Below are positions 25,601 to 33,836 of a stretch of 43,663 bases of DNA, piece after piece (position 1 is the first letter of the stretch; each line of letters begins with the position of its first letter). The stretch is from assembly GCF_013004695.1 (NCBI RefSeq), contig NZ_JABEMG010000026.1, forward strand, positions 1 through 43,663, read 5' to 3'. The notes beneath the pieces were generated by a model. That model did not search any database and was not told the origin of the DNA. It saw only the letters and a list, made by a program, of their open reading frames with translations. Origin of the DNA: Promicromonospora citrea (GTDB taxonomy: Bacteria; Actinomycetota; Actinomycetes; Actinomycetales; Cellulomonadaceae). The position numbers were made by a program, and so were the translations under genes.

Positions 25601-26258
25601 CGTGGACGGCGGCAACGCGAAGAACGGCGGGTACCGGGCGGACGACACGCAGATCCGCGTCTCGGCGGAGAACGCGGTGTCGTTCGGCACGGGCGACGAG
25701 GCGGCGCAGCGCGCCCGCGTGACGAGCGCGGCGACACCGACGGACGACGGGTACCGGGTCGAGCTGGCGGTCGACCTGCTGGAGTACGGCGGCGAGGGCA
25801 CGTTCCACGGCCTGGACTTCCAGGTCAACGACGCCGCGGACGGCGCACGCACCGCGGTGCGCAACTGGGCCGACCCGACGGGCGCGGGCTACCAGTCGAC
25901 GGCCCGCTGGGGCGTGGGGCAGCTCGTCGGGCCGACGGCGCCGTCCGTGCCGTCCTGGTCGGCCGGCACGGTCTACACCGCGGCCGACCGGGTGAGCCAC
26001 GACGGCGCGGTGTTCACGGCGCTGTGGTGGACGCGCGGCCAGGTGCCGGGGGCCTCGCCGTGGGGCCCGTGGGCCGAGGTCGGTGCGCCGCAGGTCTGCG
26101 CGGCGGGCACGTTCCCTGCGTGGACCGCGTCGGCGGTGTACGAGGGCGGCGAGACGGTGGTGCACGACGGTCACCGGTGGACCGCGCAGTGGTACAGCCG
26201 CAACCAGGTGCCGTCGGGCACGCCGTGGGGTCCCTGGCGGGACCTCGGTCCCTGCTGA
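22635..26258 (+). CDS. Secreted multi-modular xylanase: CE4 deacetylase - CBM - GH10 - CBM9 - two CBM5/12
   Basis: A 1207-residue secreted enzyme. Signal peptide about 1-44 (ATPAAADD cleavage region). CE4/NodB domain about 65-248: D74-D75 (TFDDGPN), H127 (NHSTGY), R168 (WRAPN), D197 (ADWE), H223 (HDGGG). A CBM4/9/22-like beta-sandwich at 262-417. GH10 at about 426-757 with acid/base E568 (DVVNEVV) and nucleophile E686 (VTELDV). A divergent CBM9-like module about 765-905, a clearer CBM9 at 908-1099, and two CBM5/12 aromatic modules (about 1105-1152 and 1158-1207, each ending WGPW). It should cleave and deacetylate xylan on plant fibres. AAGGGAG precedes ATG 22635. Oddity: the second metal-binding His of CE4 (HSxxH) is Tyr131. 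The domain plan resembles xylanases of Cellulomonas relatives. Confidence 0.95.
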   Translation: MRRRNRFTPRSAPFRNRLARGATASLGVAALVATGLLATPAAADDVVPGGAVDPVPTPVYAAQGTGDVSALTFDDGPNPGTTPALLDFLAEHDLTAVFCVIGQNIEADGGADILRRIVADGHVLCNHSTGYADMGSWTADQVRADMVENLGIIREALGDPDHPVPFWRAPNGSWGVTPEVAVELGMQPLAVRNTIADWETQDVPTLTANLRAAMVPGELVLAHDGGGDRAGTLAAVRTVVTERLADGWRFTLPAGTPAAPTDAVISTDFEDGTLGGWEPRYGSESADLKLEVTDTDAHESTYSAALTGRAVTGDGIGRDVTGVLRAGTAYDVSAWIRFAEGQTPGDVWLSLAATTDGAQSFSTLAQLTGLTSTGWTRVEASFTMPEHDSALLYLETAYSGGNTSDWLIDDIVVAEPEPPLVEDLTPLQDTVDFPVGVAIDSRETTSAAAQLLDRHFGQITPENHMKPEAWYDEDRTLRRHPEATALMDFAQENDLGVYGHVLVWHSQTPEWFFQDDAGEPLTADEAGRAVLRERLRDHVFGVAENLAADYGPFGSDTNPLVAFDVVNEVVSDGAENPDGLRRSEWFRVLGEDFVDLAFAYADEAFNETYAAPGAERPVALFINDYNTEQGGKQDRYLALVERLLERGVPLDGVGHQFHVSLAMPVGALEGALARFADLPVTQAVTELDVTTGTPVTQARLIDQGYYYRDAFDVFRAHADDLFSVTVWGLTDGRSWRVDSGAPLLFDDRFQAKPAYHGAAGGELPDRLRTANVFAGDVPLDAQATSSPVWDRLPLHAFATPDGGEAGFQLRWAPDHLTAYVTVDDAAAGAGDAVTLVLGDAELTVDRAAGADGAVVTEREGGYDVVAHLPATLEQGATADLDVRVTSGGETAGWNSPGALGTLTLVEELSYVEVAQAATAPEVDGDVDEVWESAGPAVTTEKEVEGSGGAVATVRTLWAGDTLYVLADVADPVVDVSGSDPWVQDSLEVYVDGGNAKNGGYRADDTQIRVSAENAVSFGTGDEAAQRARVTSAATPTDDGYRVELAVDLLEYGGEGTFHGLDFQVNDAADGARTAVRNWADPTGAGYQSTARWGVGQLVGPTAPSVPSWSAGTVYTAADRVSHDGAVFTALWWTRGQVPGASPWGPWAEVGAPQVCAAGTFPAWTASAVYEGGETVVHDGHRWTAQWYSRNQVPSGTPWGPWRDLGPC
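22644..22687 (+). repeat. Direct repeat AGAAATCGTTT x2 within the signal-peptide codons
   Basis: The same 11-mer occurs at 22644-22654 and 22677-22687, exactly 33 bases apart, encoding RNRF and RNRL. Its core GAAATCGTTTC (first copy) is a GAAA/TTTC dyad like LacI-type operators, so it could be an intragenic operator. The exact phase with codons also allows a simple peptide-level duplication. Confidence 0.5.
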
Positions 26259-26274
26259 GCGCCTGCTGAGCAGC

Positions 26275-26318
26275 TCTCTCTTCCGTGCGGCGCGACCGCG
26301 CGCCGCACGGAAGAGAGA
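26275..26318. terminator. Perfect 20-bp hairpin terminator after the xylanase gene
   Basis: Bases 26275-26294 pair with 26299-26318 without mismatch around the tetraloop ACCG, 16 bases after the stop. The outer part is CTCTCTTCC / GGAAGAGAG and the inner part is GC-rich. The stem is long enough to form a very stable transcript end. Confidence 0.8.
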
Positions 26319-26325
26319 CCGGGGC

Positions 26326-26342
26326 AATCGTTACAGACGATT
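26326..26342. promoter_or_regulatory. Inverted repeat upstream of the peptide ABC operon
   Basis: AATCGT-TACAG-ACGATT, a perfect 6-bp dyad with 5-base spacer in an AT-richer patch, 91 bases before the GTG at 26433. A possible TATGGT -10 lies at 26379-26384 but no good -35 is spaced from it. Candidate operator for an unknown regulator. Confidence 0.4.
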
Positions 26343-26432
26343 AACACGAATTTCCAGGCGGTGCCGCTCCGGCGGCGATATGGTCCACATCTCCCCTGCC
26401 CGTGGGCAGGGGACCGACCTGGGAGGCAATCA

Positions 26433-28070
26433 GTGAGGCAAGCACGCATCGCCACCTTCGCCGCGGGGGCGGCAGCGGTGGCCCTGACCGTCGCCGGGTG
26501 CAGCCCGAGCGACACCGACGACGACGCCGGTCCGGTCACGCTGGAGACCTGGATCAGCCAGGACATGGACACGCTGTTCCCCGGTGACGCCGGGTCCTAC
26601 GACCCGATCAGCGTCCTCGACGTGGTGTACGACGGACTGGTCCGGTACGACCCCGAGACCACCGAGCCGTACAACTACGTGGCCGAGTCCATCGAGCCCA
26701 ACGACGACAACACGGTCTGGACCATCACGATCAAGCCGGACCTCACCTTCCAGAACGGCGAGCCCGTCGACGCCGCCGCGTTCGCCCGTTCCTGGAACTA
26801 CACGGCCGACGGCGACAACGGCCTGTACAGCAACTACTTCTTCAGCATCATCGAGGGCTACGACGAGATGCAGCCCGAGACGGACGACGACGGCAACATC
26901 ACCGCGCCGGGCGCCGCCGACGAGCTGTCGGGCGTCGAGGTCACCGACGACCTGACGCTCGAGGTCACGCTGAGCTCGCCGTTCGCCGGCTTCGCGACCA
27001 TGCTCGGCTACACCGGCTTCTTCCCGATCGCCCAGGAGTGCCTGGACGACGTCGAGAAGTGCTCCACGCAGCCCATCGGCAACGGGCCCTTCCGGGTGAC
27101 CGAGTGGCAGCAGAGCCAGGAGCTGACCGCCGAGCGGTGGGAGGACTACCCGCTCGAGGAGACGCCGGGCTACGACGCCATCCACTGGACGGAGTACGCC
27201 GCCGGCGAGACCGCGAGCTGGGCCGACTTCCAGGCCGACGAGATCGACCTGTCGTTCCCGCCGACCGCCGAGGTCGAGGCCGCGAAGAACGACCCGGAGC
27301 TGTCCCAGCGGTACGTCGAGGCGCCGGGCGCGGCGCTGACCTACCTGGGCTTCTCGCTGTACACGGACGGCCCGTGGCAGGACGTCGAGTTCCGCAAGGC
27401 GATCTCCATGGCCATCGACCGCGAGGGCATCATCTCCTCGCTCGGCAGCGGCCAGGCCACCCCCGCGGACTCGTGGGTCGTCCCGGGCGGCGTACCCGGC
27501 GGCGAGGCGGGCACGTGCGAGTGGTGCGTCTACGACCCCGAGGCGGCCAAGGCGGCCCTCGAGCAGGCCGGCGGCTGGCCCGAGGGCGAGAAGCTGCAGA
27601 TCAGCCTGGGTGACGACGACGCGGAGGTCGAGTACTTCACGGCGATCGGCAACTCCATCGAGGAGGTGCTCGGCATCCCGTACGAGCTGGACATCCTGCC
27701 GAGCAGCGACTACTTCTCGACCCGTTCCGCCCAGGGCTTCGACGGCGCGTTTCGGAACAATTGGTTCCCCGACTACCCGCTCAACGAGAACTACCTCAGC
27801 TTCTATGCCGCGGGCTCGGAGGAGGACAGCCAGTTCGGCTGGTACAGCGAGGAGTTCGAGGACAAGCTCGACGAGGCGGCCGCCGCCCCGTCGCTCGACG
27901 AGTCGGTCGCCCTCTACCAGGAGGCCGAGCAGATCCTCGCCGAGGAGTTCCCGACGATCCCGTTCCGCTGGAGCTTCAGCGCCACGTACTACAGCGAGCG
28001 CCTGGACAACGTCGTCCTCAACCCGTTCTCGGGGGCGCCGATCCTGCGCGCGATCGAGATCACGGCGTAA
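26433..28070 (+). CDS. Peptide ABC transporter substrate-binding lipoprotein (family 5, DppA/OppA-like)
   Basis: A 545-residue solute-binding protein of the SBP_bac_5 family. Signal peptide with lipobox TVAGC. The body shows the expected VLDVVYDGLVRYDPET near residue 60, LTFQNGEPVDAAAFARSWNY, and ISMAIDREGI. Two cysteines in CEWCVYDPEAA resemble the disulfide loop of OppA-type proteins. It binds oligopeptides or related compounds outside the cell. GTG 26433 has GGGAGG at a good distance. First gene of an operon with two permeases and two ATPases. Confidence 0.93.
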   Translation: MRQARIATFAAGAAAVALTVAGCSPSDTDDDAGPVTLETWISQDMDTLFPGDAGSYDPISVLDVVYDGLVRYDPETTEPYNYVAESIEPNDDNTVWTITIKPDLTFQNGEPVDAAAFARSWNYTADGDNGLYSNYFFSIIEGYDEMQPETDDDGNITAPGAADELSGVEVTDDLTLEVTLSSPFAGFATMLGYTGFFPIAQECLDDVEKCSTQPIGNGPFRVTEWQQSQELTAERWEDYPLEETPGYDAIHWTEYAAGETASWADFQADEIDLSFPPTAEVEAAKNDPELSQRYVEAPGAALTYLGFSLYTDGPWQDVEFRKAISMAIDREGIISSLGSGQATPADSWVVPGGVPGGEAGTCEWCVYDPEAAKAALEQAGGWPEGEKLQISLGDDDAEVEYFTAIGNSIEEVLGIPYELDILPSSDYFSTRSAQGFDGAFRNNWFPDYPLNENYLSFYAAGSEEDSQFGWYSEEFEDKLDEAAAAPSLDESVALYQEAEQILAEEFPTIPFRWSFSATYYSERLDNVVLNPFSGAPILRAIEITA

Positions 28071-28082
28071 CGAACCACCGCA

Positions 28083-28118
28083 CCGGCCCGGGACGGCACC
28101 AGAGCCGCCCCGGGCCGG
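28083..28118 (+). terminator. Intra-operon hairpin between binding-protein and permease genes
   Basis: A 15-bp stem (28083-28097 with 28104-28118, one A-C mismatch) and a 6-base loop, 12 bases after the stop. Placed between the binding-protein gene and the first permease gene, it probably causes partial termination or protects the upstream mRNA 3' end, raising binding-protein yield over the membrane parts. Confidence 0.6.
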
Positions 28119-28145
28119 GCACCCCATACCCCCCGGAAGGACCCC

Positions 28146-29150
28146 ATGGGGCGCTACATCCTCCGCCGTGCCGTCCAGGCGGTCGGCACGCTGCTGCTCG
28201 TGATGCTCCTGCTGCACCTGCTCACGACGGTGGCCATCCAGCTCAACGGCAACCCCGCCCAGGCGTTCTTCGGTGACAAGGTCGCCACGCCCGCGCAGAT
28301 CGCCGCCGTCGAGGAGCGGTTCGACCTCGACGACCCCTGCTACGACCAGGTGGGCAACCCCTGCCTGGGGCCGTTCGTCGAGCGGCTCGGCCAGTACGCC
28401 CAGGGCGACTTCGGCACCAACCTGCGCGGCCGTGAGGTCGCGGACATCGTCGCGACGGCGGCGCCGAACACGCTGCGGCTGTTCTGCATCGTGCTGGTCA
28501 CGTGGCTCGCGCTCGGCATGGTGCTGGGCTCGGTCGCCGCGCGGTGGCGCGGGTCGGCGGGCGACCACGGCATCCGGCTCACCTCCGTGCTCATCGACGC
28601 CTTCCCCGTGTTCGTGCTGCTCATCGTGTACCGGTACGTCGTCGCCGTGCCGCTGCACGGCTGGGCGGAGGACACGTTCGGTGCGGACAGCTGGCCGCCG
28701 TACTGGTTCAAGCCGTCGTTCGACCCCGACCACCCGTGGGCCACCGTGCTCGTGCCGGGCATCCTGCTCGGACTCGCCGGGTCCGCCGCGTTCATCCGCC
28801 TGGTGCGGGCCAGCCAGCTCGAGTCCTACCAGGGCGACCACGTGCGCACCGCGCGCTCGAAGGGCCTGGTGGAGCGGCACGTCGTCGTGCACCACGTGGT
28901 GCGCAACTCGTCGGTGCCGGTCGTGACCGCCGTCGGCCTCACGTTCGCCGAGGCGCTCGGCGGCGCCGTCATCACGGAGGGCCTCATGAACATCTACGGC
29001 ATGGGCGGGGTCCTGTGGGGCGCCGTGCGCGACGACGACGTGTCGCTCGTGCTGGGCGTCGTGACCCTGCTCGCCGCCGTGACCGTCGTGGTGATGATCG
29101 TCGTGGACATCGCCTACGCCCTGCTCGACCCGAGGATCCGCTATGAGTGA
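28146..29150 (+). CDS. Peptide ABC transporter permease (DppB/OppB-like)
   Basis: A 334-residue membrane protein. The N-terminus MGRYILRRAVQAVGTLLLVM is typical of DppB-type permeases, followed by a large external loop and five more membrane segments. The loop that contacts the ATPase reads YQGDHVRTARSKGLVERHVV. GGAAGGA precedes ATG 28146. It overlaps the next permease by 8 bases (ATGAGTGA). Confidence 0.94.
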   Translation: MGRYILRRAVQAVGTLLLVMLLLHLLTTVAIQLNGNPAQAFFGDKVATPAQIAAVEERFDLDDPCYDQVGNPCLGPFVERLGQYAQGDFGTNLRGREVADIVATAAPNTLRLFCIVLVTWLALGMVLGSVAARWRGSAGDHGIRLTSVLIDAFPVFVLLIVYRYVVAVPLHGWAEDTFGADSWPPYWFKPSFDPDHPWATVLVPGILLGLAGSAAFIRLVRASQLESYQGDHVRTARSKGLVERHVVVHHVVRNSSVPVVTAVGLTFAEALGGAVITEGLMNIYGMGGVLWGAVRDDDVSLVLGVVTLLAAVTVVVMIVVDIAYALLDPRIRYE

Positions 29151-30069
29151 CGCCGCAGCCTCCGCCCCGCCCGCCGCCCGGACCGCGGCGTCGAGCCCCG
29201 TGGCCGAGGCCTGGCGCACGCTGCGCCGCCGCCCCGACACGGTGATCGCCGCCGTCGTGCTGCTGTTCTTCGCGGTCATGGCCGCCTTCCCGCGGTTGTT
29301 CACGAGCACCAGCCCCCGCACGTGCCCCATCCGCGAGGCGCGGACGGCGCCGCAGGGCTGGGGCGGCGACCACCCGCTCGGCACCGACGCGCTCGGCTGC
29401 GACGTGCTGGCCACCCTCGTGCACGGTGTGCGGCCGTCGCTGCTGCTCGCCGTCGTCGTGGTCGGGATCTCCCTGCTCATCGGCGTGACGCTCGGGCTGC
29501 TCGCCGGGTACTACCTGGGCTGGGTGGACTACCTCGTGTCCCGCGCGGTCGAGGTGTTCCTCGTCGTCCCGCTGCTGCTCGCGGCGCTGCTCGTGCTGTC
29601 CCTGTTCAAGGGCGTCGACCTGGGGGCGGGCACGTTCAACGTGATCCTGCTGCCCGCCGTAGTGCTCATCCTGTTCGGCTGGATGCCGTACGCCCGCTAC
29701 GTGCGGGCCAGCACGCTGGAGGCGAAGAACCTGGACTACGTGACCGCCGCGCGCTCGCTGGGCGCCTCCGACGTACGCATCATGACCCGGCACGTGCTGC
29801 CCAACGCGATCGGCACGGTCACCGCGCTGCTGCCGACCTCGGTGGCCGGCGTGATCAGCGCCGAGGCCGTGCTGTCGTTCCTCGGCATCGGCGTGCGCCC
29901 GCCGGCCACGAGCTGGGGCATCCAGATCGAGCAGGGCTCCCAGTGGGTGCTCGGTGGCGCGCCGCACATCTTGCTGGCCCCGCTCGCCTGCCTGGTGGCG
30001 ACCGTGCTCGCGCTCGTCGTGCTCGGCGACGCCCTGCGCGACGCCCTCGACCCGAGGCTGGCGGCATGA
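29143..30069 (+). CDS. Peptide ABC transporter permease (DppC/OppC-like)
   Basis: A 308-residue membrane protein. N-terminal cytoplasmic segment, then a membrane helix (VIAAVVLLFFAVMAAF), the DppC-typical HPLGTDALGCDVLATLVHG, and the docking loop DYVTAARSLGASDVRIMTRH. Ends with ALRDALDPRL, the family's usual C-terminus. Overlaps the first ATPase gene by 4 bases. Forms the channel with the 28146 protein. Confidence 0.94.
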   Translation: MSDAAASAPPAARTAASSPVAEAWRTLRRRPDTVIAAVVLLFFAVMAAFPRLFTSTSPRTCPIREARTAPQGWGGDHPLGTDALGCDVLATLVHGVRPSLLLAVVVVGISLLIGVTLGLLAGYYLGWVDYLVSRAVEVFLVVPLLLAALLVLSLFKGVDLGAGTFNVILLPAVVLILFGWMPYARYVRASTLEAKNLDYVTAARSLGASDVRIMTRHVLPNAIGTVTALLPTSVAGVISAEAVLSFLGIGVRPPATSWGIQIEQGSQWVLGGAPHILLAPLACLVATVLALVVLGDALRDALDPRLAA

Positions 30070-31130
30070 GCGCCCCGAGCCAGGCCGCCGCCCCGCAGCC
30101 CGTGGCCGAGGAGACGCCCCTGCTGGAGGTCACCGACCTCGCCGTCGAGTTCCGCACCGCCGAGGGCACGGTGCGCGCCGTCGACGGCCTCTCCTACCGC
30201 GTCGAGGCCGGGCGCACCCTCGCGATCGTCGGCGAGTCCGGCTCCGGCAAGTCGGTGTCGTCGCTCGCCGTGATGGGCCTGCTGCCGCCCACCGCGCGCG
30301 TCACCCGCGGCAGCGCCCGGCTCGCGGGCACCGACCTGCTCGCCCTGCGCCCCCGGCAGCACCGCGCGTACTGCGGCGAGCGCGTCGCCATGGTGTTCCA
30401 GGACGCCCTCGCGGCGCTCAACCCCGTGCACACCGTGGGCTACCAGCTCACGGAGGCCCTCCGCGCCCGGCGCGGCCTGTCCCGCGCCGACGCCCGGGCC
30501 CGCGCGATCGAGCTGCTCGACCTCGTCAAGGTGCCGAACGCGAGGGCCCGCGTGAAGGAGTACCCGCACCAGTTCTCCGGCGGCATGCGGCAGCGCGTCA
30601 TGATCGCCTCCGCCCTGGCCATGGACCCGGAGGTGCTCATCGCCGACGAGCCCACCACGGCGCTCGACGTCACCGTCCAGGCGCAGGTGCTGCAGCTGCT
30701 CGCCGAGATCCAGGCCGAGCGGAGGATGGGTCTCGTGCTCATCACGCACGACCTCGGCGTCGTCGCGGGCGTGGCGGACGACGTCACCGTCATGTACGCG
30801 GGCCGCGCCGTCGAGCAGGCACCCGTGGGGCCGCTGTACGCGGCGCCCGCCCACCCCTACACGCGCGCGCTGCTGCGGTCCATCCCGTCGACGGCCGGAG
30901 CCGACCGTGGCACACGGCGGCGCCTGCCCGTGATCCCTGGGCGCCCGCCCAGCCCCGCCGCCCGGCCGTCGGGCTGCCCGTTCCACCCGCGCTGCGACGT
31001 GGCGCAGGACCTCTGCCGCACCGAGGTGCCGCCGCTGACCGGCCCGGCCCCGGCCCGCCTCTCGGCGTGCCACTTCGCGGCCGACGTCCTCGCGAACCGC
31101 CCGCCCGAGACCGGAGGTACCCATGAGTGA
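30066..31130 (+). CDS. Peptide ABC transporter ATP-binding protein (DppD/OppD-like)
   Basis: A 354-residue ATPase. Walker [10 protein letters not shown]-loop [12 protein letters not shown], signature [12 protein letters not shown], Walker [13 protein letters not shown] and switch H in LITHDLGVV. The C-terminal extension has the oligopeptide-type cysteine motif SGCPFHPRC plus later cysteines (LCRTE, SACHF) that in relatives bind an iron-sulfur cluster or metal. ATG 30066 overlaps the permease stop. Confidence 0.95.
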   Translation: MSAPSQAAAPQPVAEETPLLEVTDLAVEFRTAEGTVRAVDGLSYRVEAGRTLAIVGESGSGKSVSSLAVMGLLPPTARVTRGSARLAGTDLLALRPRQHRAYCGERVAMVFQDALAALNPVHTVGYQLTEALRARRGLSRADARARAIELLDLVKVPNARARVKEYPHQFSGGMRQRVMIASALAMDPEVLIADEPTTALDVTVQAQVLQLLAEIQAERRMGLVLITHDLGVVAGVADDVTVMYAGRAVEQAPVGPLYAAPAHPYTRALLRSIPSTAGADRGTRRRLPVIPGRPPSPAARPSGCPFHPRCDVAQDLCRTEVPPLTGPAPARLSACHFAADVLANRPPETGGTHE

Positions 31131-32217
31131 CGCGGTGCTGCAGGTGCGGGAGCTCGTCAAGCACTACCCCGTACGGCGCGGGCTGCTGCGGCGGTCCGTC
31201 GCGGCGGTCAAGGCCGTCGACGGCGTCTCGCTCACCCTCGAGCGGGGCCGCACCCTCGGCCTGGTCGGCGAGTCCGGGTCGGGCAAGTCGACGCTCGCGC
31301 GGATGCTCGTCGGCATCGAGGCGCCGACCAGCGGCCAGGTGCTCGTCGACGGCGAGGACGTGAGCCGGCTGTCCCGCGCGGGCCGCAAGCAGCTGCGCCG
31401 CGACGTGCAGATGGTGTTCCAGGACCCGTACACGTCGCTCAACCCCCGCATGTCGGTGGGCGAGATCGTGGGCGAGCCGTTCGCGATCCACGGCATCGAC
31501 CCCGCGGGCGGGCGCCGCGCCGCCGTCGGCGAGCTGCTCGAGCTCGTGGGGCTCGACCCCGACCACGCGAGCCGGTACCCGCACCAGTTCTCGGGCGGTC
31601 AGCGCCAGCGCGTCGGCATCGCCCGGGCGCTCGCGCTGCGGCCCAAGGTGCTCGTGTGCGACGAGCCGGTCTCCGCGCTCGACGTGTCGGTGCAGGGCCA
31701 GGTCATCAACCTGCTCGAGGACCTGCAGGACGAGCTCGGGCTGTCCTACCTGTTCGTCGCGCACGACCTCGGCGTGGTGCGGCACATCGCGCACGACGTC
31801 GCCGTCATGTACCTCGGACGCCTCGTGGAGCAGGGGCCGGAGACCGACGTCTACGACACCGCGCAGCACCCCTACACGCAGGCGCTGCTCTCGGCCGTGC
31901 CCGTGCCCGACCCGGCGGTCCGCCTCGCGGCGGGGCCGTCGACCGGGGCGCCGACGGCGCAGCCGGGTCTGCTCGGCGGCATCGTGCTGGAGGGCGACCC
32001 GCCGTCGCCCGTCGACCCGCCGTCCGGCTGCCCGTTCCACACCCGGTGCTGGCTCGCGCCGACGCTGCCCGAGGCCCGCGCCGACGGCGACGGCCGCGCC
32101 GTGCCCGAGGTCTGCGTGACCGACGTGCCCGCCCTCGCGCCCCGCGGTGCCGCCGCGGCCCACGCGGTGGCCTGCCACTTCGCGCGCGAGCTCGTCGCGA
32201 CCGGGGTCGAGGCATGA
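31123..32217 (+). CDS. Peptide ABC transporter ATP-binding protein (DppF/OppF-like)
   Basis: A 364-residue ATPase pairing with the previous one. The N-terminus [17 protein letters not shown] is typical for DppF, followed by Walker [23 protein letters not shown], signature [15 protein letters not shown], Walker [13 protein letters not shown] and HDLGVV. C-terminal cysteines are again present ([16 protein letters not shown]). It overlaps the DppD-like gene by 8 bases and the amidotransferase gene by 4, so all are one transcript. Confidence 0.95.
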   Translation: MSDAVLQVRELVKHYPVRRGLLRRSVAAVKAVDGVSLTLERGRTLGLVGESGSGKSTLARMLVGIEAPTSGQVLVDGEDVSRLSRAGRKQLRRDVQMVFQDPYTSLNPRMSVGEIVGEPFAIHGIDPAGGRRAAVGELLELVGLDPDHASRYPHQFSGGQRQRVGIARALALRPKVLVCDEPVSALDVSVQGQVINLLEDLQDELGLSYLFVAHDLGVVRHIAHDVAVMYLGRLVEQGPETDVYDTAQHPYTQALLSAVPVPDPAVRLAAGPSTGAPTAQPGLLGGIVLEGDPPSPVDPPSGCPFHTRCWLAPTLPEARADGDGRAVPEVCVTDVPALAPRGAAAAHAVACHFARELVATGVEA

Positions 32218-32933
32218 CCCGCGTCCTCGTCGTCCTCAACTCCCCGACGAGCTCGATGGGCCGCCTCGAGCAGCTGCTGCCGGAGTCGGGCCTCGACCCC
32301 GTGCTGACGCCCGCGGCCGAGCTGCCCGCCACGCTCGACGGGTTCGCGGGGGTCGTGCTGCTCGGCGGCGGCTTCATGCCCGACGACGACGCCGGCCATC
32401 CCTACCTCGCCCAGGAGCGCCGCCTGGCGGTGCAGGCGCTGGCCGACGAGGTGCCGCTGCTCGGCCTGTGCCTCGGCGGGCAGCTCCTCGCGCACGTCAC
32501 CGGCGGCGGGGTGACGGCACGCTCGGGCGAGACGGAGCGGGGCATGTGCGCGCTCACGGTGCTGCCGGAGGCCGCGGACGACCCGGTCCTCGGCGACCTC
32601 CCCGGGGCGCCGCCCGGCGCCGCCGGCGCCCTGTGGATGATCGAGAACCACGAGGACTCCGTGACGGCCCTGCCGCCGTCGGCGACGCTGCTGGTGTCCA
32701 GCCCTGCCTGCGCCGTCCAGGCGTTCCGCGTGGGCGAGGCGGCCTGGGGCCTGCAGTTCCACCCCGAGGCACGGCCCGACCGGGTGGCTACGTGGGACGA
32801 GGCGGCCCTGTCCGAGCAGGGCATCGACCGGACGGCGCTGGCCGAGGCCGCGCTCGCGCGCGCCACCGAGAACGAGGCGCAGTCCCGCGCGCTCGTGGCC
32901 GGCTGGGCGGACGTCGTCCGCGCGGCGGCCTGA
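32214..32933 (+). CDS. Class I glutamine amidotransferase-like hydrolase
   Basis: A 239-residue stand-alone class I amidotransferase domain. Nucleophile C86 sits in the elbow [11 protein letters not shown], and the His/Glu pair is in [10 protein letters not shown] near residue 183. It starts within the stop of the peptide transporter ATPase, so it probably acts on the imported compound. Members of this fold hydrolyse gamma-glutamyl bonds or transfer glutamine ammonia; with no synthetase domain nearby, hydrolysis of a gamma-glutamyl or similar amide bond is the better guess, but it is a guess. Confidence 0.85.
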   Translation: MTRVLVVLNSPTSSMGRLEQLLPESGLDPVLTPAAELPATLDGFAGVVLLGGGFMPDDDAGHPYLAQERRLAVQALADEVPLLGLCLGGQLLAHVTGGGVTARSGETERGMCALTVLPEAADDPVLGDLPGAPPGAAGALWMIENHEDSVTALPPSATLLVSSPACAVQAFRVGEAAWGLQFHPEARPDRVATWDEAALSEQGIDRTALAEAALARATENEAQSRALVAGWADVVRAAA

Positions 32934-32958
32934 CCCCGGAGCCAGGAGGAGGAACGGC

Positions 32959-33762
32959 ATGGTGTCGACCGGCACGCACAGCGACGGTGTCCCGGTGGTG
33001 ACCTACCGGGTGGCCAGGGCGTCGGGCCAGGTGCTCGCCGCCCGCGACGACGACCTGGACCTGTACGCCGCCTCGACCGTGAAGCTCGCGGTGCTGGTCG
33101 CGGCCGCCCGCGCGCTCGACGCCGGCACCGCGCACCTCGACGACAGGCTGGTCGCCACGCGCACCTTCACCTCGCAGGTGCCGGGGGCGGGCGCGTACAC
33201 GATCGAGCCCGACGACGTCGACGCGGGCCTCCCGCCGGACGGCACCCCGATGCCGCTGGGCGACGTCGTCGACCGGATGGTCACCGTCTCGTCGAACGAG
33301 GCGACCAACATGGTGATCGAGCACGTCGGCCTCGACGCGGCGAACCAGGCCCTCGCGGACGCCGGGGCGACCCGCTCGACCGTGGGACGCAAGTACTCCG
33401 ACCTCGCCGCCGAGCGGGCGGGCGCCTCGCACCGCACGACGGCGGCCGACCTCTGCGCGCTGATGTCCGCCGTCGTGACCGGGCGGCTCGCGAGCCCCGA
33501 GCGGACGGCGTGGATGTGCGCGCTGCTCGGCCGGCAGACGGACCGCCAGCTCACCGCGGGCCTGCCCGCCCCCGGGGAGCCCGGGTCGGTGCCGTTCGGC
33601 TCGAAGTCCGGCTGGGTCGACGGCATCCGGCACGACGTCGCGTTCGTCGGCGAGCCGGGACCGGACGCGCTGGTCGTCGCGGTGTGCACGCGCGGCTACG
33701 ACGAGCCGGCGGCGGAGGAGACCCTCAAGGCCCTGGGCGCGCTGGCCCGCGCGCTGGCCTGA
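32959..33762 (+). CDS. Serine hydrolase of the class A beta-lactamase fold, without signal peptide
   Basis: A 267-residue protein. The active-site motif S39-T-V-K42 (AASTVKLAVL) opens a helix, an SxN-like element S111-S112-N113 (SSNEATNMVIE) follows, and K216-S217-G218 (FGSKSGWVDG) matches the third penicillin-binding motif. No signal peptide or membrane helix is seen at the N-terminus (MVSTGTHSDGVPVV), unlike secreted beta-lactamases. AGGAGG upstream supports ATG 32959. As the last gene of a peptide-import operon it may be a cytoplasmic peptidase or amidase acting on D-amino-acid or beta-lactam-like compounds; a resistance role is not supported. Confidence 0.85.
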   Translation: MVSTGTHSDGVPVVTYRVARASGQVLAARDDDLDLYAASTVKLAVLVAAARALDAGTAHLDDRLVATRTFTSQVPGAGAYTIEPDDVDAGLPPDGTPMPLGDVVDRMVTVSSNEATNMVIEHVGLDAANQALADAGATRSTVGRKYSDLAAERAGASHRTTAADLCALMSAVVTGRLASPERTAWMCALLGRQTDRQLTAGLPAPGEPGSVPFGSKSGWVDGIRHDVAFVGEPGPDALVVAVCTRGYDEPAAEETLKALGALARALA

Positions 33763-33770
33763 CGCGGGGG

Positions 33771-33799
33771 TTGCCTCGATCGCCCGTTTCCTATTGAAT
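33771..33799 (+). promoter_or_regulatory. Candidate promoter of the acyl-CoA synthetase-like gene
   Basis: TTGCCT (33771-33776), a 17-base spacer and TTGAAT (33794-33799) in the 74-base gap after the serine hydrolase gene. The same patch contains ATTG-N10-CAAT, a weak dyad overlapping the -10. Confidence 0.4.
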
Positions 33800-33836
33800 G
33801 CGGCTGCAATAGCCGGAGCCACAGGGGGCGCGCGAC

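Noticed and set aside
26430-29480. Antisense open frame of about 1000 codons opposite the peptide transporter genes
   Set aside because: Spans several real genes, has no motifs and is explained by codon bias.
32959-33762. Antibiotic-resistance beta-lactamase
   Set aside because: No signal peptide, no clear class A Glu166 element, and location in a peptide-uptake operon argue for a different substrate.
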